Of a stretch of DNA of 34,221 nucleotides, positions 17,084 through 26,519 are shown piece by piece. A program made the position numbers and the translations under genes. Source of the stretch: Kocuria atrinae C3-8 (GTDB lineage: Bacteria > Actinomycetota > Actinomycetes > Actinomycetales > Micrococcaceae); the NCBI RefSeq assembly GCF_000286355.1, contig NZ_AJXN01000056.1:1-34221 (forward strand). The letters are read 5' to 3'. Each line of letters begins with the position of its first letter. Within the stretch, counting starts at the first letter, position 1. The notes beneath the pieces are model-generated. The model was not told the origin of the DNA. It saw only the letters and a list, made by a program, of their open reading frames with translations, and ran no database searches.

Positions 17084-18824
17084 GAAAGCCCCCCGGTGCT
17101 CTGCTCAGCGCTGAGCTGAGACTCGACGATTTCACGATAGGTGTCGCTCGAGTCCAACAGTTCCCGGTGAGTACCTCGGTCGGTGATCCGGCCGTGCTCG
17201 AGAACCAGGATCTGATCCGCACCGGTGATCGTGGAGACGCGCTGCGCCACGGTGACCACGGTGGAGTTCCGTGTGACCGCGTGCAAGGCGTCCCGCAGGT
17301 TGGCGTCCGTGGTGACGTCCAGGGCGGAGAAGGAATCGTCGAAGACGTACACGCGCGGATTGGTCACGATGGCGCGTGCAATGCACAACCGCTGTCGTTG
17401 ACCGCCCGAGACATTGGTGCCTCCCTGGGAGATGGGCGCATCCAGGCCCTCCGGCTTCTCCCGGACGAAGTCATCCGCTTGTGCAACGGCGAGTGCTTCC
17501 CAGAGTTCCTCGTCCGTGGCGTCTTGTCGGCCGAACCGCAGGTTGGACGCAATGGTGCCGGAGAACAGGAAGGGCTTCTGCGGGACGAGACCCACACTCG
17601 AGGCCAGTTGCTGGGGCGGGTATTCGGTCAACGGTACGCCATCCAAGGTGACCTTCCCCGAGACCGGGTCGAAGAGTCGCGGGATCAAGTTGACCAAGGA
17701 CGACTTACCGGAACCGGTCGCCCCGATGATGGCCAAGGTCTGACCCGGCACGGCCGTGAAGCTGATCCGGTCCAGCACGGGGGCCTCGGCACCGGGGTAC
17801 TGGAACGTGACGTCATGGAACTCGAGTCTGCCGTTGTGGGATGCGGGTTCCACGGGATGGGCCGGGGCGTTCATGGTGGGTTCGGTGTCCAGCACCTCGG
17901 TGATGCGCTCGGCGCACACCACGCCTCGGGGAACCATCATCATCATGAACGTGCCCATCATGACGGCCATGAGAATCTGCAGGAGGTACTGCAGGAACGC
18001 GGTCAGTGAACCGACTTCGATGAGGCCCTGATCCACGCGGTGGCACCGAACCACAGCACTGCGGCGGTGGCGATGTGCATGATCATGTTGATGATGGGGA
18101 ACATCAGGACGAACAGCGAGCCGATCTGCACGGAGATGTCCGTGAGCTGCTGGTTGGCGCGAGCGAATCGCTCCGTCTCGTGACGTTCCTTGACGAAAGC
18201 CCGAATCACGCGGATGCCGGTGATCTGCTCGCGGAGTACACCGTTGATGCCGTCGATCCGGTCCTGCATGATGCGGAACCACGGCATCAGCTTGGCCACG
18301 ATAATGCCCAGCAGCACGCCCATGACTGGGATGGAAACCCACACGAGCCACGACAACCCTGGGTCCTCGCGCAGGGCCATGACAATGCCGCCCACACACA
18401 TGATGGGGGCCATGACCATGAAGTTCAGGCCCATGAGGGTGAGCATCTGGATCTGCTGGACGTCGTTGGTGTTACGGGTGATCAAGGTGGGCGCACCGAA
18501 CTTGCCCACTTCGCGAGCGCTGAAGGACCCGACTTGGCGATACACCGACCGCCGGACATCCCGGCCCAGTCCCATGGCCGTACGGGAACCGCAGTAGACG
18601 GCAATCACCGCGGCAATCACCTGCACGAAAGCAACGCCCAGCATCACCGCACCGGTACGCCAGATGTAATCGGTGTCGCCGCGGGCCACGCCCTGGTCGA
18701 TGATCCGAGCGTTGAGGCTCGGCAGGTAGAGCGTGGCGATGGTGGAGGCCAACTGGAAGATGAGTACGGCAATGATCCAGGGCCGGTAGGCGCGGGAATA
18801 GGTGCGCAGCAAACGCAAGAGCAT
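17080..18824 (-). CDS. ABC exporter half-transporter, first subunit (one frameshift)
   Basis: About 581 residues: six membrane helices, then an ATPase domain. Walker A is GATGSGKSS, the signature VSGGQRQR is intact, and Walker B reads VYVFDDSFSALD with Asp where the catalytic Glu should be. This is the degenerate-site subunit of a heterodimer with the following gene. The ATG at 18824 has AGGA upstream in the divergent region shared with mntH. The frame breaks near 18041, in the membrane domain (GAT-x-VDQGLIEVGSL), where one C is missing from ACC-CGC. Both flanking segments match exporters. Confidence 0.87.
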
Positions 18825-18907
18825 GCGGGGTCCTGACTTTGTTCCTAGTGAGCGACGCTCGACTATGACCCACAGGATACGCCTGGGCTCAGACAGTCAA
18901 ACGGGCT

Positions 18908-18931
18908 AAAGTTTCGGTATACCGAAACTTT
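18908..18931 (+). promoter_or_regulatory. Perfect 24-bp palindrome upstream of mntH
   Basis: The half-site AAAGTTTCGGTA is followed directly by its exact reverse complement. It lies 24 bases before the mntH start and overlaps where the promoter should be. Placement before a Mn/Fe transporter suggests a metal-responsive repressor of the MntR/DtxR or Fur family (inference). Confidence 0.6.
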
Positions 18932-18954
18932 GTCTTTCTGCCCGAGGAGACGCC

Positions 18955-20202
18955 TTGTTGAACCGCAGGACCACGGTCGAAAACCGGCCGACCACCCGCC
19001 GCGTCATCACCGCGTTGGGTCCTGCGTTCGTGGCCGCCATTGCCTATGTCGACCCGGGGAATGTCGCCGCCAATGTCAGTGCGGGTGCGAGTTTCGGATA
19101 TCTGCTGGTGTGGGTCCTGGTGATCGCCAACGTGATGGCCATGGTGATTCAGTACCTTTCGGCCAAGTTGGGGATCGTCACGGGAAAGTCTTTGCCGGAG
19201 GTTGTGGGGGAATCCCTGCCTCGGAAGGCGCGTATCGCGTACTGGGTGCAGGCCGAGCTGATGGCGGTAGCCACGGATGTTGCGGAGGTGATCGGCGGAG
19301 CTTTGGCACTGTGGTTGCTCTTCGGAGTTCCGCTGCCACTGGGTGGTGTGATCGTGGCCGTGATTTCAATGGCCGTGCTGTCCATTCAGAACCGCCGTGG
19401 ACAGCGGATTTTCGAGACCGTCATCCTCGCCATGCTGGGCATCATCACCGCCGGTTTCTTGGCGGGGTTGGTCGTTGCGCCGCCCGAGCCGGCAGGGGTG
19501 CTGGGCGGTGTGGTGCCGCGGTTGGAGGGCTCGCAGTCCCTGGTGCTGGCCGCGAGCATGCTGGGTGCCACGGTCATGCCCCACGCCATCTACCTTCACT
19601 CCGCACTGTCGCGCGATCGGCACGGAGGCGCACACGGAGTGCACCACACGCAGTACCTCTTGCGAGCCACGAGGGTAGACGTGGTGATCGCCCTGATCGT
19701 CGCAGGGTCGGTCAATATGGGCATGCTGCTGTTGGCCGCGCGCAATCTTTACGGCGTAGACGGCACGGACACTATTGAGGGGGCGCACGCCGCCATTGCG
19801 GAGGCTCTGGGGCCCGCGGTGGGGATCGTGTTCGCGATCGGGTTACTCGCATCGGGGCTCGCGTCCACGGCGGTTGGTTCCTACGCCGGCGACGTGGTGA
19901 CGGCCGGATTGCTGCACCGCAGGATCCCGTTGTTCGCGCGCCGGATCTTCACCATGATCCCAGCGGTGATTCTGCTCGCGGTGGGTGTCGAGCCCACGGC
20001 CGCGCTCGTGGGAAGCCAAGTGGTCTTGAGTTTCGGGATCGCGTTCGCCCTGGTCCCGCTCGTGTGGTTCACCGGACGACGCCGCCTGCTCGGGGAGTTC
20101 ACGAACGGGCGGTTGCTCTCGGGGTTCGGTTGGGTGAGCGCCGGGATCGTCGTGCTACTCAACGTTGTCTTATTAGGACTTATGGCAATCGGTGTGGCCT
20201 AG
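18955..20202 (+). CDS. mntH: NRAMP-family manganese/iron transporter
   Basis: A 415-residue proton-coupled divalent metal importer with about 11 membrane helices. The TM1 metal-binding motif DPGN is at residues 33-36 and the TM6 motif MPH (ATVMPHAIYLHS) is present, as expected for Mn(II)/Fe(II) transport. Two successive TTG codons (18955 and 18958) follow GAGGAG at 18944-18949; the second has the better spacing, so the true start may be 18958. The gene is intact. It is transcribed away from the ABC exporter, with a 24-bp palindrome in the promoter region. No terminator was seen before the fructose operon, 82 bases downstream. Confidence 0.93.
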   Translation: MLNRRTTVENRPTTRRVITALGPAFVAAIAYVDPGNVAANVSAGASFGYLLVWVLVIANVMAMVIQYLSAKLGIVTGKSLPEVVGESLPRKARIAYWVQAELMAVATDVAEVIGGALALWLLFGVPLPLGGVIVAVISMAVLSIQNRRGQRIFETVILAMLGIITAGFLAGLVVAPPEPAGVLGGVVPRLEGSQSLVLAASMLGATVMPHAIYLHSALSRDRHGGAHGVHHTQYLLRATRVDVVIALIVAGSVNMGMLLLAARNLYGVDGTDTIEGAHAAIAEALGPAVGIVFAIGLLASGLASTAVGSYAGDVVTAGLLHRRIPLFARRIFTMIPAVILLAVGVEPTAALVGSQVVLSFGIAFALVPLVWFTGRRRLLGEFTNGRLLSGFGWVSAGIVVLLNVVLLGLMAIGVA

Positions 20203-20214
20203 GGGTAGAAAAAC

Positions 20215-20244
20215 CACACAAACACACATAAACTCACATCACAG
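20215..20244 (+). promoter_or_regulatory. Phased direct repeats upstream of fructose operon
   Basis: Two copies of CACAnAAACn (20215-20224 and 20225-20234) are followed by a partial third (CACATCACAG, 20235-20244), spaced exactly 10 bases, one helical turn. DeoR-type sugar repressors commonly bind direct repeats of this TGTTTG/CAAACA kind, so this is the likely operator for the regulator encoded next. Confidence 0.5.
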
Positions 20245-20284
20245 TGAGGGGAACCACTGTCGCAGCCCCAGCCGTGAGGTGAAA

Positions 20285-21075
20285 ATGTTCGCTGAGGAAC
20301 GTCAAGAAGAGATCGCCAGACTCGTGGCCCAGTCCCGCCGTGTCAACGGTGCAGAGCTGGCCAAGCGATTCTCCGTGACCATGGAGACCGTGCGCCGTGA
20401 TCTGGCGGTGTTGGAAAAATCAGGGAAGCTGCGACGAGTTCACGGTGGCGCCGTGTCTGCGGATCAGTCCACCAGCGGGGAGCAGGGGATCGATTCTCGC
20501 AGCGGATCAACGCGGCCGAGAAACGGCGGATCGCCGCGGCCGCACTCGATGTCCTGGACGATTCGGGTGCGGGCGCGGTGGTTCTGGACGCGGGCTCCAC
20601 CGTGGAAATGCTGGCCGACCTCCTGCTGCATCGTGACAACGGCTTGCAGGACGGGCAGGAACGCCTGATCATCACCCACGCCCTGCACATTGCGGCCAAG
20701 CTCGCAGACACGGACGGCATCGGCCTGGAGCTGGTGGGCGGTCGAATTCGCAAGCTCACCTGGGCCGCCACCGGCGCTCGAGCCAGCCAGCATTACGAGC
20801 AGCTTCGCCCGGACATCGCGTTCGTGGGCTGCAACGGCATCCACGCGCAGTTCGGGCTTTCCACCCCTGACCCCATCGAAGCCGTGGTGAAAACTGCCAT
20901 CGTCCGCGGCGCTCGCCGAGTGGTGGCGATGTGCGACCACAGCAAGCAGGACCGGGAAACGCTCATGAAGTTCTGTTCCCTGCCCGAAATCGACACTCTC
21001 ATTACCGATCGGGCCCCGGGAGCAGAACTCTCCCGCGCCCTCGAAGAAGCCAACGTGGAGGTGATTGTCGCGTGA
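20285..21075 (+). CDS. fruR: DeoR-family fructose operon regulator (one frameshift)
   Basis: About 263 residues: a winged helix at 1-60 (EERQEEIARLV, then RFSVTMETVRRDLAVLE) and a DeoR sensor domain with DAGSTVEMLADLL and FVGCNGIHAQFGLSTPD. The sensor domain binds phosphosugars. Being first in an operon with fruK and the fructose EII, it most likely represses the operon and responds to fructose 1-phosphate or a related sugar phosphate. The ATG at 20285 follows GAGGTG. The frame breaks near 20488, where one G is missing from a run (GEQ-G-DRFSQRINAAEK is restored). The stop overlaps the fruK start (GTGA). Confidence 0.85.
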
Positions 21076-22027
21076 TCATCACCGTGACACTCAACCCGTC
21101 CGTCGACCGCACCGTGGAACTTGGGGCGGCGCTCCAGCGCGGCCAGGTGCAACGCGCCGAGCGAACCCGTCAGGACCCCGGAGGTAAAGGGGTGAACATC
21201 TCGCGGGCCCTGGAGCTCAGCGGCGAGCCCACTTTGGCGGTGGTTCCCGGGGACAGCAATGATCCGCTGGTGCAGGGCTTGGACCGGGCGGGGGTGCGCT
21301 ACGACTCCGTGTCCGTGGGCGCACCGCTGCGCTCGAACATCACCGTGACCGAGCCGGACGGCACCACCACCAAGATCAACGAGCCCGGTCCCGAGTTGGA
21401 TTCCAACACCGTGGACCGGATCATTGATCTGCTGATCGCCCGCGGCGCGGGTGCTCAGTGGCTGGTCCTGGCCGGCTCTGTGCCGCCCGGCCCGGCCCCG
21501 AACATTTACGCCCACATCACCAACCGCGTGCGCGCGGCCCTGGGTAGCGCGGCTCCGCGCATCGCCGTGGACACCTCAGGCAACCCTTGGTAGAGGCCGT
21601 GTCGGAGACGGTCGATTCCCAGCCGGACATCATCAAGCCCAACGGCGAGGAACTCGCCGAACTACTGGGCCGCAGTGACGGCGAAACCCTCGAAACGGAC
21701 CCGGCCGCCGCGGCGTCGGCGGCTCGTTCCCTGATGGAACGTGGCGTGGGTGCGGTCCTGTGCACGCTGGGAGGTAACGGCGCAGTGCTGGTGACCCGGG
21801 ACGGTGCGTGGCACGCCGTGCACGAGCCCGTGACCGTGAAATCCACCGTGGGTGCCGGTGACAGCGCCCTGACCGGATATCTGATCGCCCACGTCCGTGG
21901 CGAATCGCCGGAGAACTGCCTGCGCCAGGCCGTAGCCCACGGATCCGCCGCGGCAGCACTGCCCGGCACCCAAATGCCCTCGATCGACAACACCACACCG
22001 CAAGCCGTGACCGTGACGGCCTTGTAG
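21072..22027 (+). CDS. fruK: 1-phosphofructokinase (one frameshift)
   Basis: Phosphorylates fructose 1-phosphate, the product of the fructose PTS, to fructose 1,6-bisphosphate; about 318 residues. PfkB-family signature 1 is GGKGVNISRAL and signature 2 is STVGAGDSALTGYL with catalytic Asp near residue 264. The N-terminus MIITVTLNPSVDRTV is typical of FruK/LacC. The GTG at 21072 overlaps the regulator stop. The frame breaks near 21587, where SGNP-LVEAVSE loses one base at CCC-TTG. Confidence 0.9.
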
Positions 22028-22084
22028 CTGGCCCTCGGGCCGGCCGGCCCACCTACGCACACGCGTACACCACAAGGAGCTCTC

Positions 22085-24265
22085 ATGTCGGACCTCATCA
22101 ACCCCAGGTTGGTCCTGCTGGACCAGAATCTGGGCAGCACCACCGAAGAAGTGATTCGCGAACTCGCGAACACCGTTCACCGCGAAGGCCGCGCGGAGAA
22201 CGCGGACGCACTGGCCGCCGATGCCCTGGCCCGCGAATCCAAGAACGCCACGGGCATCCCCGGCGGCATCGGCATCCCGCACTGCCGGTCGGAGGCCGTC
22301 ACGGAAGCCACGTTGGTCATGGCGCGGTTGCACCCGCCGGTCGACTTCGGCGCCAAGGACGGCCCCGCGGACATCCTCTTCTTCATCGCCGCACCGGCCG
22401 GAGCGGACCAGGCGCACCTCAAGTTGCTGTCCAAGCTCGCGCGCTCGCTCATGAAGAAGCCCTTCGTGGCCTCGCTGCGCGAAGCGGAGACTCCCGAGCG
22501 TGTGGTCGAGCTCGTGGATGACGCACTCGGTCTGGGTGCCCCGCCGACGCGCTCCCGCCACCGACGGCGCCGCCGCACCTTCAGGCGGCGCGGGCCAAGC
22601 CTCAGCATCGACCGATTCCGCGGCACCTGCGGCTACCGGCGCAGTGGCGGGTTCCACCGCGGCAGCGGCCGCAGTGGCCGGACCCAACGCCGTGGCGCAG
22701 GGCGACGAATCACGGAACAACGCCTCGCAGGACGCCGTCTCCCAGGGCGCAGGGGAGGGCGGCCCGCGCAGGCTCGTGGCCGTGACTGCATGCCCCACGG
22801 GCATCGCTCACACCTACATGGCGGCCGATTCGCTCAAGAACACCGCGGACGAAATGGGCGTGGACCTGCAGGTCGAAACCCAAGGTTCGTCCGGTGCCAC
22901 CCGACTGGATCCCTCGGTGATTCGCAACGCGGAAGCCGTCATCTTCGCCACGGACGTGGACGTGCGTGAGCGCTCCCGCTTTGCCGGGCTGCCGTTCATT
23001 GCCTCCGCCGTGAAGCGTGGCATCGACGAGCCCCGGGAAATGATCGATGAGGCCCTGGCCGCCGCGGACAACCCGGACGCCAGGCGCGTGAGCGGGGACC
23101 CCGCGGATGCGAGCCAGACCTCGGACGCCGCCGAAGGCTGGGGAACTCGCATCCGCAAGGCCGTGATGACCGGTGTCAGCTACATGATCCCGTTCGTGGC
23201 CGCCGGCGGTCTGCTCATGGCCATTGCGTTCATGATCGGGGACGCGCAGGCCGTTCCCGTGACTGCGGACGAGATCCTGACGACCGCAACTCTGGGCAAC
23301 CTGGGTGACGTGACCCTGGGCGCTACATTGCGGCCGTGCTGTTCAAGATCGGCAGCCTCTCGATGAGTCTGCTGGTGCCGGCACTCGCGGCGTACATCGC
23401 CTACGGTCTGGCCGACCGGCCCGGTATCGCACCGGGCTTCACGGTGGGTTTGGTGGCCAACTTCATGGGCGCCGGGTTCCTGGGCGGCATCGTGGGCGGT
23501 CTGCTCGCGGGTCTGTGCGCCTACTGGCTGACGCTTCCGCGGTTGCCCCGCTGGCTCAGTTCGCTCATGCCCGTGGTGATCATTCCGCTGTTGGCCACGC
23601 TGTTCGCCGGCGGTCTGATGTTCTTCCTGATCGGCGGGCCCATTGCCCTGTTCATGGAGTGGCTCACCGGTCTGTTGACCGGCATGAGCGGTGCTTCCGC
23701 CATGGCGCTGGGAGCCGTGCTCGGACTGATGATGTGCGCTGACCTGGGTGGCCCCATCAACAAGGTGGCGTACTCGTTCGCGGCCGCAGGCCTGGGTGCC
23801 GCCACGGTAGCGAATACTGCCCCGCAGGAAATCATGGCGGCCGTGATTGCGGCGGGCATGGTTCCCCCGCTGGGTATGGCCTTGGCCTCCACGGTTCTGG
23901 GCCGCAAGTACTTCACGCCGCAGGAGCGCGAGAACGGTAAGGCCTCATGGTTGCTCGGTGCGTCCTTCATCTCTGAGGGAGCCATTCCCTTCGCTGCGGC
24001 AGACCCGCTGCGCGTGCTGCCCGCCTCGATGCTCGGTGGCGTGGTGACCGGTGCCATGAGCATGGCCTTCGGTGTCACCTCAGTGGCACCGCACGGAGGT
24101 ATCTGGGTCATTCCCACCATCGGGGGACCCATCTGGTTCATTCTGTCCATCCTGGTCGGCACCGTGATCACCGCCGTGACCGTGGTGGCCCTCAAGCACA
24201 TCGGTGGCGCACGCAAGCGCGTGGCCGAGGCCACCGTTGCCGAACCCGCTCCCGTCAACGCCTAA
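22085..24265 (+). CDS. fruA: Fructose-specific PTS enzyme IIABC (three frameshifts)
   Basis: A membrane permease that imports fructose and phosphorylates it to fructose 1-phosphate; about 727 residues. The order is EIIA (phospho-His H66 in GIGIPHCRSE), an Ala/Gly-rich linker, EIIB (phospho-Cys C237 in TACPTGIAHTY) and EIIC with about eight to ten membrane helices. AAGGAG precedes the ATG at 22085. The frame shifts twice in the linker (near 22540 and 22557, giving GAPADALPATDGAAAP when two C are restored) and once near 23320 at the start of EIIC (LGRYIAAVLFKIG restored). All are in C/G runs. Confidence 0.9.
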
Positions 24266-24278
24266 GGGTGTGAACGAC

Positions 24279-26007
24279 ATGGAAAATACCCAGTCAGAAA
24301 CCATTGCTACGCAGCTGCGTTACACCGGCGTGGGCGTCAGCCCCGGTCGTGTGATCGCACCGCTGATTCCCATGGCACCGCCCGTGGCGGCACCCCCGGA
24401 AGGGGACCCGCTCGTGGAGGAGGCCGAGGGCGCCGTCGAACGCCTGAACGAAGCGGCCAAGGCCGTCAAGGCCGAGTTGAAAGAGCGTGCCGAGCGCGCT
24501 CGTTCCGAGGCAGCTGCCGAGGTCCTCAAGGCCACCTCACTCATGGCGGGGGACAAGGCACTCATCAAGAACGCAGCCAAGCTGGTGCGCAACAATTCCT
24601 TGAGCCCGGAACGTGCCCTGTGGGACGCGGCCACCGGTTACGCGGATCAGATGCGCGCCATGGGCGGTTACATGGCCGAGCGTGCTGCGGACATCGAGGA
24701 CGTGCGCGCACGCATCGTGGCCGAACTGCGCGGTATGCCCGCGCCGGGAGTGCCGCAGCGGACAGAGCCTTTCGTGCTGGCCGCCGAGGACCTCGCGCCC
24801 GCGGATACCGCCGTGCTCGACCCGGAAACCGTGATTGCCCTGGTCACCTCGTCCGGCGGACCGCAATCCCACACCGCGATCCTTGCCCGAAATTTGGGAC
24901 TACCCGCGGTCGTTGCGGCCAACGGTGTGATCGACATCGAATCCGGAACCCGGGTGTTCGTCGATGGCTCCGCAGGGTCTGTCGTCACCCACCCCGGTGA
25001 GGAACAAGAACAAGCGGTCGCCGCGTGGCACAGGGCCTCCGAGCAATTGGTCACCTTCAACGGCCACGGCGCGCTCGCGGACGGCACCGAGGTCGCGTTG
25101 CTCGCCAATGTGGGCACTGCCGACGACGCCCAGTCGGCGGCTGCGGCGGGCGCGCAGGGCGTGGGACTGTTGCGCACCGAATTCTGCTTCCTGGGGCGCG
25201 ATACCGAACCCACGGTGGAGGAGCAGACGGAAGCCTACGTCGAGATCTTCAAGGCGTTCGGTTCCGACAAGGTCGTGGTGCGCACCCTGGATGCGGGCGC
25301 GGACAAGCCCCTTCCATTCCTCACGGACACCACCGAACCCAACCCCGCGTTGGCGTGCGTGGCTACCGTACGGACTGGACCACGCCGGCGTTCTGGAACG
25401 TCAGCTGCGGGCCATTGCCGCCGCCGCGGATCAGACCGAGGCGAACGTGTGGGTCATGGCTCCCATGATCTCTACGGCGGGGGAGGCGGAACATTTCGCC
25501 GGACTGGTCCACGCGGCGGGACTGAAGGTGTCCGGCGTGATGGTCGAGACCCCGGCCGCAGCGATCACCGCGGAGCAGATCCTGGACCGAGTGGACTTCG
25601 TGTCCCTGGGCACCAACGACCTCACCCAGTACACGATGGCCGCAGACCGCATGCTCGGCTCACTGGCCGAACTCAACTCGCCGTGGCAACCGGCCGTGCT
25701 GCGCATGATCGAGCGGACGGCGGCGGGTGCGCGAGCGGCGTCGTCGGCGTCGGGAGTGCACAAGAACGTGGGCGTGTGCGGTGAGGCCGCCGCGGATCCC
25801 GCTCTAGCGGTGGTGCTGGTGGGGCTGGGCGTGAACACCCTGTCCATGAGCCCGCGCTCGCTGGCGGCCGTGGCCGCGGTACTCTCCCGGGTCGATCCGG
25901 AGCAAGCTCGCACCGTGGCGCAGACCGCGCTGGACTCCACAAGTGCTCAGGAGGCCCGCGAGGTGGTTCGAGCCGCACTGCCCGTGCTGGAGGAGCTCGG
26001 ACTCTGA
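24279..26007 (+). CDS. ptsI: PTS enzyme I, phosphoenolpyruvate-protein phosphotransferase (two frameshifts)
   Basis: Takes phosphate from phosphoenolpyruvate and passes it to HPr; about 576 residues, cytoplasmic. The phosphorylated His is H198 in GGPQSHTAILAR. The PEP-binding domain shows GVGLLRTEFCFLGRD, VMAPMIS and SLGTNDLTQYTMAADR. The ATG at 24279 has AAGGG upstream, 13 bases after the EII stop. The frame breaks near 25354 and 25389. Restoring one G at each gives NPALGVRGYRTDWTTPAVL followed by ERQLRAIAAAADQ, matching actinobacterial enzyme I. Its location in the fructose operon suggests fructose induction of the general PTS. Confidence 0.92.
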
Positions 26008-26116
26008 GCGAAACACTCGGTGCGCCCTGGGGACAGACCCGGGTGGCACGGAACACAATGGAAGCACGCCTTGTCCGGGCCCCGAATCGGACAGGCGACT
26101 ACACAGAGGAGTTGCA

Positions 26117-26398
26117 ATGGCAGAACGCACCGCAACCGTAGCCTCGCGAGTGGGGCTGCACGCACGACCGGCAGCGATCTTCGCGGAGGCCGCCGGTGAG
26201 TACGAAAACCTGGAGATCACCATCCGTTCCGACGGCGAAGATGCCGAGGAAGGCATGGATGCCGCATCGGTGCTCTCCCTGATGTCCCTGGGCGCGGCCC
26301 ACGGAGACAAGGTCATCCTGGCCGCGGACGGCGACGGCGCCGACGAGGCTCTCGACCACCTGGTGTCGATCATCGAGACCGACCACGATGCGGAATAG
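26117..26398 (+). CDS. ptsH: PTS phosphocarrier protein HPr
   Basis: A 93-residue HPr that carries phosphate from enzyme I to EIIA. The active-site His is H15 in VGLHARPAA. A Ser aligning with the regulatory Ser-46 is in DAASVLSLMSLGAAHGD, although actinobacteria generally lack HPr kinase. Between residues 38 and 47 it has an acidic insertion (SDGEDAEEGM). AGAGGAG lies before the ATG. It is the last gene of the operon, 109 bases after ptsI, and is followed by a strong hairpin. The gene is intact. Confidence 0.95.
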   Translation: MAERTATVASRVGLHARPAAIFAEAAGEYENLEITIRSDGEDAEEGMDAASVLSLMSLGAAHGDKVILAADGDGADEALDHLVSIIETDHDAE

Positions 26399-26427
26399 TG
26401 ATTTCATTCATATCACCGCATGAAAAG

Positions 26428-26468
26428 TGACATATCGGACACCACAACGTGTGGTGTCCGATATGTCA
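26428..26468 (+). terminator. 19-bp perfect hairpin after ptsH
   Basis: The arm TGACATATCGGACACCACA is followed by a 3-base loop (ACG) and its exact complement. It lies 30 bases after the ptsH stop. There is no U-tract, so it could be a terminator, an mRNA-protecting structure or, less likely, a protein-binding site for the next gene. Confidence 0.6.
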
Positions 26469-26519
26469 TACAGGCGCTAATGTCACGCGCTCCCGCTGAT
26501 TCGGGAGTACGGTGATGGC

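Noticed and set aside
20215-20244. CRISPR-like array
   Set aside because: The repeats are 10 bases long without spacers and there are no cas genes; an operator fits better.
22540-23330. Programmed ribosomal frameshifting in the fructose EII gene
   Set aside because: There is no slippery heptamer with a downstream structure that I could identify, and breaks of the same kind occur across the whole window.
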